Positions 7,666 to 12,089 of a stretch of DNA of 12,089 nt are shown piece by piece; position 1 is the stretch's first letter; every line of letters starts with the position of its first letter. The notes below the pieces were generated by a model. The model had not been told where the DNA came from, did no database searches, and saw only the letters and a program-made list of their open reading frames with translations. The position numbers and the translations under genes are program-made. Source of the stretch: Allomuricauda sp. (lineage in GTDB: Bacteria; Bacteroidota; Bacteroidia; Flavobacteriales; Flavobacteriaceae); the NCBI GenBank assembly GCA_028289745.1, contig JANQOD010000183.1, forward strand, positions 1 to 12,089. Reading direction: 5' to 3'.

Positions 7666-8278
7666 ATAATTCATCATAATCATTGAGTAATTGAATTAAA
7701 CTGCCATAGGTGTTGGTATACTTATTGGAATCAATGTTTTCGACTAATTTTTCACATTTTTTAAAAGCCTTTTTGCCAAAACGCTTCAAAGTCGATTCAT
7801 TCCTTAAAACCAACATTTTATTTTGGTATTTGGCATCAGGGATATCTTTGGGTTGAACAAAGTAAACTTCGACCAAATAAGGGTTTAAACTCTTGTATAA
7901 TTTAACTTTTTCATTCTCATAAAGAAATACGTTTAAAATCCCATTTTTTTTCGATTTCCCTTTTTTGCCATAAAGAGGTATCAGTGTTAGCGTGTCTTTT
8001 ATAACAAGTTGTGCTTCTTCAACGCCTTTAACAATGATCCAATCTTTTACCTTATTGGTGGTTGGCTTTTTTGAAGTAAAAAGTAACTGGCCATAATCTA
8101 AGGGGTTTATGTTTCCGTACCCAGAAACTATGCCATCAGATGTTGTTACTGTCAATGGGTACATGAATTCTGATGGTAACTCATCTTTTAAATAAGCTTG
8201 GGGCAATTGAAATTGTGCTGAAGAAAAGATAGGGATAAGGACTAAAATCCAAAGCGGTAAGTCTATTCGTTTTTTCAA
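7646..8278 (-). CDS. Exported protein of unknown function
   Basis: I do not recognise this family. The 210-residue protein has a clear signal peptide (MKKRIDLPLWILVLIPIFSSAQ, cleavage after SSAQ or SSA) and a mature part of mixed beta-rich and Lys-rich sequence, with a basic GKKGKSKKNG patch near the middle and a Lys-rich helix-like stretch near the C-terminus (KRFGKKAFKKCEKLVENI). No lipobox, membrane helix or T9SS C-terminal domain is seen, so it is probably periplasmic. The start is inferred as TTG at 8278: an in-frame TGA lies two codons upstream, and the next ATG would remove the signal peptide. The last five codons and the TAG stop lie inside sequence resembling the 5' half of tRNA-Leu, so the C-terminus may be a recent change. 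It is more AT-rich than the T9SS operon by eye. Confidence 0.72.
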   Translation of the reverse strand: MKKRIDLPLWILVLIPIFSSAQFQLPQAYLKDELPSEFMYPLTVTTSDGIVSGYGNINPLDYGQLLFTSKKPTTNKVKDWIIVKGVEEAQLVIKDTLTLIPLYGKKGKSKKNGILNVFLYENEKVKLYKSLNPYLVEVYFVQPKDIPDAKYQNKMLVLRNESTLKRFGKKAFKKCEKLVENIDSNKYTNTYGSLIQLLNDYDELCSGSEW

Positions 8279-8290
8279 ATGTCAATTTTT

Positions 8291-8423
8291 TAAACTCAAC
8301 AAATTAGGGCCAACGGACAATTATATACGGAGTACGACTACTGGGAATATTCTGTCATATAATAATGGCCATGGTTTTTGGTGCTTTAATTTCTATTACA
8401 ACTACAACAAATGGCAAGCTGGC
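8291..8423. other. Intergenic gap between S9 peptidase and exported-protein genes
   Basis: No gene or terminator is seen. On the minus strand it contains AACCATGGCC (about 8373-8382) and TCCGTTGGCC (about 8309-8318). These loosely resemble the two ends of the inverted-repeat element at 11522-11673. The resemblance is weak and could be chance. Confidence 0.25.
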
Positions 8424-10364
8424 CTATTTGGCACCATTTATTTCAACATTCTTTACGGTCTCTTCCAGCCATTTAAAGAATTCTCTTTGCCAGACCAAGC
8501 TGTTTTGGGCTGAAAGCACCCAGTGGTTTTCCTCTGGGAAAAACAAAAGTCTTGATTTTATGCCTTGCAGTTGTGCCGCCTGAAAAGCTTCCAATCCCTG
8601 CCCGATCGGCACCCGAAAATCTTTTCCTCCTTGAATGATCAAGATCGGGGTATCCCATTGGTCAACAAAGTTTACCGGATTGAATTCGGTATGAGATCTT
8701 TGGGCGGCCGAATTTTCCTTATCCCAATAAGGTCCGCCAAGATCCCAATTCACAAAAAATAATTCTTCGGTGGTTCCGTACATGGATCTCCAATTGAAAA
8801 TGCCATCGTGTGAAATAAATGACTTAAATCTACCTTCATGTCTTGAAGCCAAATAAAAAACAGAGTACCCACCATAACTTGCTCCAACGCAGCCCAATCT
8901 ATCGGTATCTACATAGGGCTCTTTTGCCACATCATCGATCGCAGAGAGGTAATCGTTCATATTTTGTCCACCATAATCTTTTGAGATCTGTTCATTCCAT
9001 TCGACACCGAAACCGGGCATACCTCTTCTGTTGGGGGCGACGATGATGTACCCATTCGCGGCCATAAGTTGAAAGTTCCATCTGAAAGAATAGAATTGAG
9101 ATAAAGCCCCTTGGGGCCCACCTTGACAATAAAGAAGTGTCGGATATTTTTTGGTCGGGTCAAAATCTGGGGGATAAATCACCCAGGTAACCATATCTTT
9201 TCCATCTGTTGTTTTGACAATTCTCTTTTCTATTTTTGACATTTTGATGTCTTTGTATATTTCATCATTTGCCTCAGACAATTGTTTCATTTCACCGGTT
9301 TCGATATTCAGATTATAGATCTCGGTGGCATGGTTCATATCTCTTCTATACACGATTAAATGATTGCCACTTTGACCAATAATACCGTTTACATCAAATT
9401 GACCTTCAGAAATTTGTTTGGGCCCTGAGTTGGTTTTCTTATCCACCGGAACATCGATTTGAAAGGCATGTACTGTGCCACCGACCGGAGCGTTATAATA
9501 AATTTTTGAACCATCTTCACTCCATATAAACCCATTGACGGTACCATCCCAGTCTTTGGTAAGGTTCACGTCACCTTCAGGTAACCTGACGATGATATCA
9601 TTCTTATCAGATTCATAGCCATCTCGTTCCATTTGCAACCATGCGAGGGTGCCTTGAGAAGAAAATGCAGGATGTGTATCATACCCTTTATTGTTTTCTG
9701 TAAGGTTGGTCGTTTGTTTGGTTGCTAGGTTGTACTCATAGATATCTGAATTGGTACTGACGGCATATTCGGTGCCCGCCATTTTTTTGGTTACGTACAA
9801 CACTTTTTTAGCATCGGGACTCCATATGTAATCTTCGTCACCACCAAATGGTTGCTGTGGGCAATCAAAGGGTTTTCCTTCCATCAGGTCAATTGCATTA
9901 TCCAAGGTGTCGATTGCGGACTGTAAGAATACATGGCTATAAGATCCGTCTTCCCAAGTGTCCCAGTGTCTGTAATTGAGTTGATCGTATATGAACACAT
10001 TTGAACTGGGCACATCATTATAGTGATCATTGCCACTTATTTTCTGGAGTTTCACTTCTTTGGCCATCAACTTCCATTTTCCGTCTGGGGACACATTTTT
10101 ATCTTTCACCTGCTCACCGACTTCACCCAAAAGTTTCAGGTCTCCACCCTGTACAGAAACTGAATAGGTTTTACTTGAGCGCTCGTTGGTCTCTAAATCA
10201 AGGGTTGATGTTCTGTAAATTACCTGTTTCCCATCATTGCTCAAGCCCACGGCAGAAACCCTATTCAATTCTATGAGCTGCTCTGGTGTCATTACTTTAG
10301 ATTGGCTGATGCCAAAAGTCATCATAAAGATGTTGCAAAGTGTTACTATCAAAAGTTTTTTCAT
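8424..10364 (-). CDS. S9 family (prolyl oligopeptidase / DPP-like) serine peptidase
   Basis: This 646-residue exported enzyme has a signal peptide (MKKLLIVTLCNIFMMTFGISQ), an N-terminal beta-propeller of PD40-like repeats (about residues 25-375, with YIWSPDAKKVLYV and FIWSEDGSKIYY blades), and a C-terminal alpha/beta-hydrolase domain. The catalytic triad is visible: Ser496 in GASYGGY, Asp582 in GGKDFRVP and His614 in EENHWVL. The CQGGPQG segment upstream of the nucleophile is the usual oxyanion-region motif. The layout is that of S9C-type dipeptidyl or acylaminoacyl peptidases, which trim peptides in the periplasm. Exact specificity cannot be read from sequence. I chose the ATG at 10364 over an in-frame TTG two codons upstream, because ATG gives a standard MKK signal-peptide start. 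It is transcribed alone or with the exported-protein gene 145 bp downstream. Confidence 0.93.
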   Translation of the reverse strand: MKKLLIVTLCNIFMMTFGISQSKVMTPEQLIELNRVSAVGLSNDGKQVIYRTSTLDLETNERSSKTYSVSVQGGDLKLLGEVGEQVKDKNVSPDGKWKLMAKEVKLQKISGNDHYNDVPSSNVFIYDQLNYRHWDTWEDGSYSHVFLQSAIDTLDNAIDLMEGKPFDCPQQPFGGDEDYIWSPDAKKVLYVTKKMAGTEYAVSTNSDIYEYNLATKQTTNLTENNKGYDTHPAFSSQGTLAWLQMERDGYESDKNDIIVRLPEGDVNLTKDWDGTVNGFIWSEDGSKIYYNAPVGGTVHAFQIDVPVDKKTNSGPKQISEGQFDVNGIIGQSGNHLIVYRRDMNHATEIYNLNIETGEMKQLSEANDEIYKDIKMSKIEKRIVKTTDGKDMVTWVIYPPDFDPTKKYPTLLYCQGGPQGALSQFYSFRWNFQLMAANGYIIVAPNRRGMPGFGVEWNEQISKDYGGQNMNDYLSAIDDVAKEPYVDTDRLGCVGASYGGYSVFYLASRHEGRFKSFISHDGIFNWRSMYGTTEELFFVNWDLGGPYWDKENSAAQRSHTEFNPVNFVDQWDTPILIIQGGKDFRVPIGQGLEAFQAAQLQGIKSRLLFFPEENHWVLSAQNSLVWQREFFKWLEETVKNVEINGAK

Positions 10365-10538
10365 AATCAAGTGTAAAGTTTCGATGGTGAAGTTAACGAA
10401 TTGCCTCGAACCTAAATACAGTTTTCATTTTATCTAAACTATGCCAAGGGAATTACCATAATAATCTTCCGATCAGTATTAATACAGCTTATATTACGAT
10501 TTTTTGAATTGTGGCCAATGGTTTAGTACGTTTTTCTT

Positions 10539-10961
10539 TTAATTATCAACGTAACCTTGGTCCCAAGTTTTTTCGGGGTCATGATTTCTCAGATCGCAAT
10601 GGAAGTCGGCAACTGCCTTTAGGTTCATCAATACCGAAACCCACCCTGCACGCACTTCAGAAAAGTCACTTTCTGGTACATTTTCATTCGTTAAGGTCAA
10701 ATCTGTTCCACCTTTTCTAGAAGGTTTTAAGGTAAATTTTACTAAACTATCAAAGTACTCTAAATGAAATTCTTTGTGCGGCCTAGCTAAGAGTATACGA
10801 CCATCATACGTTTGGCCATTTGGAAAAGAGAAGTGAATTTCATGCTGATTTTGTGTTGCCTTTTCAGTCCAAAATTTCATTCTTCCTTCAGGGGTGCAGA
10901 GTAAATCAAAAACCACTTGCGGTTTAGATTTTAGATTCAATTTCCAGGTAATTGACTTCAT
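10539..10961 (-). CDS. SRPBCC/AHSA1-like domain protein
   Basis: This 140-residue cytoplasmic protein begins MKSITWKLNLKS, then PQVVFDLLCTPEGRMKFW, the typical start of an AHSA1/Bet v1-like helix-grip fold (an amphipathic strand, then the V-x-x-L-T-P-E-G-x-x-x-W helix). A central FHLEYFDSLVKFTLKP strand pair and a C-terminal helix (GWVSVLMNLKAVADF) complete the fold. Such proteins bind hydrophobic ligands or act as chaperone co-factors; no specific ligand can be inferred. The frame is open up to an ATG at 11030, but that adds 23 residues (MMHAPKDTRLTNG...) unlike the family. The ATG at 10961 starts exactly at the first conserved strand, so I chose it. It lies 83 bp downstream of the GNAT gene on the same strand. 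Confidence 0.82.
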   Translation of the reverse strand: MKSITWKLNLKSKPQVVFDLLCTPEGRMKFWTEKATQNQHEIHFSFPNGQTYDGRILLARPHKEFHLEYFDSLVKFTLKPSRKGGTDLTLTNENVPESDFSEVRAGWVSVLMNLKAVADFHCDLRNHDPEKTWDQGYVDN

Positions 10962-11044
10962 TGATGTTTTAATCGGTAATGAACTACAACGACCATTTGT
11001 AAGGCGCGTATCCTTTGGGGCGTGCATCATGTACCTTGTTGCGT
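10962..11044. other. Short gap between GNAT and SRPBCC genes with element-like ends
   Basis: On the minus strand the gap opens CGCAACAAGGTACATGA and ends near ATGGTCGTTG. The 152-bp element upstream of the GNAT gene opens CACAACAACGTATGACA and contains ATGGTCATGC near its end. The similarity suggests a shortened relative of that element. An AAGG/CCTT mini-hairpin (around 10999-11013) sits in the middle. Confidence 0.3.
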
Positions 11045-11500
11045 TTAGTTATTTATTGTACGTTCAAATTTTACTTTTCTGACTCCATGGTCAGTATCCC
11101 ATTGTTTGACTTCTTTAAAATCAAATTTTTTATACAATGCTGTAGCAGGCCCATTTTCAAGTCCGGTTTCGACAACAAAGAGGTCCGAATCAAACTTTTT
11201 TAAAACAAATACCATTAATTTTCTTGCAATTCCTTGTCTGAAAAAGGTTGGGTCGACCACTAAGCTATGAATAGCCGTAAATCTATCGTTATGTTCGATT
11301 TCAACTACTCCTACTATTTCCTCATCTTTTAGGTACCCGTAGAACTCTGTGTTACTATGTATGTAATTTTCAAGGGGCCTTTTTAAAGGTGGAAAATCAG
11401 TGGCGTTTAGCAAATCTGCCTCTATCTTGTATGATAATTGAAAAATTGAACGTATTTTTTTGGATACTTCTACGTCATTGTTTTGAAGTTTTTCGATCAT
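11045..11500 (-). CDS. GNAT family N-acetyltransferase
   Basis: This 151-residue cytoplasmic protein has the GNAT layout. A GYLKDEEIVGVVEI beta-hairpin at about 55-69 precedes the acetyl-CoA pyrophosphate-binding motif A, in which LVVDPTFFRQGIARKL (80-95) supplies R88-Q89-G90-I91-A92-R93. Motif B is ETGLENGPATALYKKFDF (111-128), with Asn116 and Tyr123 in the usual places, though the family's common K-x-G-F is K-F-D-F here. It should transfer acetyl from acetyl-CoA to an amine; the substrate is unknown. The ATG at 11500 is the only reasonable start. Upstream lies a 152-bp inverted-repeat element, and downstream the SRPBCC gene. This pairing of small GNAT and SRPBCC genes looks like accessory gene content. 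Confidence 0.88.
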   Translation of the reverse strand: MIEKLQNNDVEVSKKIRSIFQLSYKIEADLLNATDFPPLKRPLENYIHSNTEFYGYLKDEEIVGVVEIEHNDRFTAIHSLVVDPTFFRQGIARKLMVFVLKKFDSDLFVVETGLENGPATALYKKFDFKEVKQWDTDHGVRKVKFERTINN

Positions 11501-11521
11501 CTTTTGTATGAGGTTGTTTTA

Positions 11522-11673
11522 ATTGCGTGCAACGGTCTCGCATGACCATCCGTTACGGGTTTTAAGTTAGGGCTTTTTGATTAAGCGCTTACTTTAACAA
11601 TACTGCCCCGTAGGTAGGTAGAATTCGCTATGGGCGAATCTGCCATTATGGTTGTCATACGTTGTTGTGCAAT
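11522..11673. repeat. 152-bp intergenic element with imperfect terminal inverted repeats
   Basis: The ends are imperfect inverted repeats: ATTGCGTGCAACG (from 11522) and CGTTGTTGTGCAAT (ending 11673). Farther in, CATGACCAT (about 11541-11549) faces ATGGTTGTCAT (about 11648-11658). Inside is a perfect small hairpin: ATTCGC (11623-11628), a 5-nt loop, GCGAAT (11634-11639). It has no coding capacity. It looks like a foldable dispersed repeat or cassette-boundary element, but only one clear copy lies in the window, so this is inferred. It ends 22 bp upstream of the GNAT start. Confidence 0.5.
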
Positions 11674-11918
11674 ATTTTTTACTTCATTTTAAAGTCAGAC
11701 CCTAAATTCAATTGTAACATGATCGGCCAAATATTTCCGTTTCCGTTTATACGAAATAATCGAAGTCTTTCTTTTTTAGCCCTACTAGTTTGGTTAATTT
11801 TTTATTCGTCATGTGGTCGGTCTTAGCAAGTAGACTTCTAAAATATCATAATAAGTATAATCTTACAAATCTAATAAGATGCCAACACTAGCCAATAAAA
11901 CGTAAAAAAATACAAGGG
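11674..11918. other. AT-rich intergenic stretch, no supported gene
   Basis: No RNA gene or convincing CDS is seen. On the minus strand an ATG at 11812 opens a 21-codon frame (MTNKKLTKLVGLKKKDFDYF...) ending at 11747. A neighbouring frame continues with a Lys/Arg-rich stretch (SYKRKRKYLADHVTIEF) to a TGA at 11695. The pair could be a frameshifted remnant of a small gene, or chance in AT-rich DNA. Confidence 0.2.
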
Positions 11919-11959
11919 AAAAAAATAAAAAACCCTGAAAATCAATTGATTGACAGGGT
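11919..11959 (-). terminator. Rho-independent terminator of the tRNA-Leu gene
   Basis: On the minus strand, ACCCTG (complement of 11954-11959) pairs with CAGGGT (complement of 11932-11937). The loop contains the self-complementary AATCAATTGATT, and a T-rich tail follows (complement of the A-run at 11919-11931). It lies 7 bp beyond the 3' end of the tRNA. Confidence 0.78.
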
Positions 11960-11965
11960 CAAAAG

Positions 11966-12050
11966 TACTCGGGGCGGGACTTGAACCCGCACGGCCACAA
12001 TGGCCATTGGATTTTAAGTCCAACGTGTCTACCAATTCCACCACCCGAGC
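11966..12050 (-). tRNA. tRNA-Leu (anticodon UAA)
   Basis: The 85-nt class II tRNA folds fully by eye. The acceptor arm is GCTCGGG with CCCGAGT (one G-T pair at the end) and discriminator A. The D-arm contains TTGGTAGA. The anticodon stem TTGGA/TCCAA encloses loop CTTAAAA with anticodon TAA. A long variable arm is GGCCA/TGGCC, and the T-arm is GCGGG-TTCAAGT-CCCGC. CCA is not encoded, as is normal in this group. It reads UUA and UUG codons. A terminator follows directly. A reading frame running across this gene (ARVVELVDTLDLKSNG...) is the familiar spurious translation of a tRNA-Leu. Confidence 0.97.
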
Positions 12051-12089
12051 GTTTCTTGGACTCATTTCTAAAAAAAAACTCCACCCTTG
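12051..12089 (-). other. Upstream edge of tRNA-Leu, possible tail of another terminator
   Basis: On the minus strand the window opens with CAAGGGTGGAG followed by a run of T. This could be the 3' arm and T-tail of a terminator, or the end of another RNA gene, lying mostly outside the window. Its partner arm is not visible, so this is only a suggestion. Confidence 0.2.

Noticed and set aside
10365..10370. TTG start two codons upstream of the S9 peptidase ATG
   Set aside because: The ATG at 10364 gives a normal MKK signal-peptide start; the extra two residues add nothing.
10962..11030. N-terminal extension of the SRPBCC protein to an ATG at 11030
   Set aside because: The added 23 residues do not look like the family, and the ATG at 10961 starts exactly at the first conserved strand.
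11871..12065. A 64-codon minus-strand frame starting MSPRNARVVELVDTLD
   Set aside because: It is the well-known spurious translation of a tRNA-Leu gene; the tRNA folds fully in the same place.
1..12089. CRISPR arrays, integrases, transposases, riboswitches
   Set aside because: I looked for regularly spaced direct repeats, recombinase or transposase motifs and conserved riboswitch-like leaders and saw none.

Overview
The window looks like chromosome from a marine-type member of the Flavobacteriaceae (Bacteroidota). The evidence is a type B type IX secretion (T9SS) sorting domain, a PorP/SprF-family protein, a PorE-like OmpA protein, almost no Shine-Dalgarno sequences, moderate-to-low GC, and exported proteins whose signal peptides end in Ala-Gln, Gly-Gln or Ser-Gln. 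I cannot name the genus from sequence alone.

Region 1 (1-5582, plus strand) is a tight three-gene transcription unit. It holds the 3' end of a large multidomain cell-surface protein (Calx-beta, duplicated modules, one Ig-like domain, thrombospondin-3-type acidic repeats, DUF11, type B T9SS C-terminal domain). A PorP/SprF-family outer-membrane protein follows after 12 bp, and a TPR/PD40/CRD/OmpA (PorE-like) periplasmic protein after 1 bp. The likely logic is a T9SS cargo, its dedicated translocon partner and a peptidoglycan anchor.

Region 2 (5604-7454, minus strand) converges on region 1. A small calcineurin-like metallophosphoesterase is followed 84 bp later by an Nramp-superfamily transporter. 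The transporter keeps the fold but lacks the DPGN metal-binding motif and the His of the MPH motif.

Region 3 (7555-12050, minus strand) looks more accessory. It is bracketed by two tRNA-Leu sequences in the same orientation: an intact tRNA-Leu(UAA) at 11966-12050, and a decayed full-length copy at 7587-7665 directly followed by a strong hairpin terminator. Between them are an exported protein of unknown function, an S9 (DPP-like) serine peptidase, an SRPBCC/AHSA1-like protein and a GNAT acetyltransferase. The gap upstream of the GNAT gene holds a 152-bp sequence with imperfect inverted repeats, and weaker relatives appear in the other gaps. No integrase, transposase or CRISPR array is visible.

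The most unusual observations are the tRNA-Leu pseudogene that supplies the last codons and stop of its neighbouring gene, the same-orientation tRNA sequences around 4.3 kb of small genes, the inverted-repeat intergenic element, and the non-canonical Nramp protein.
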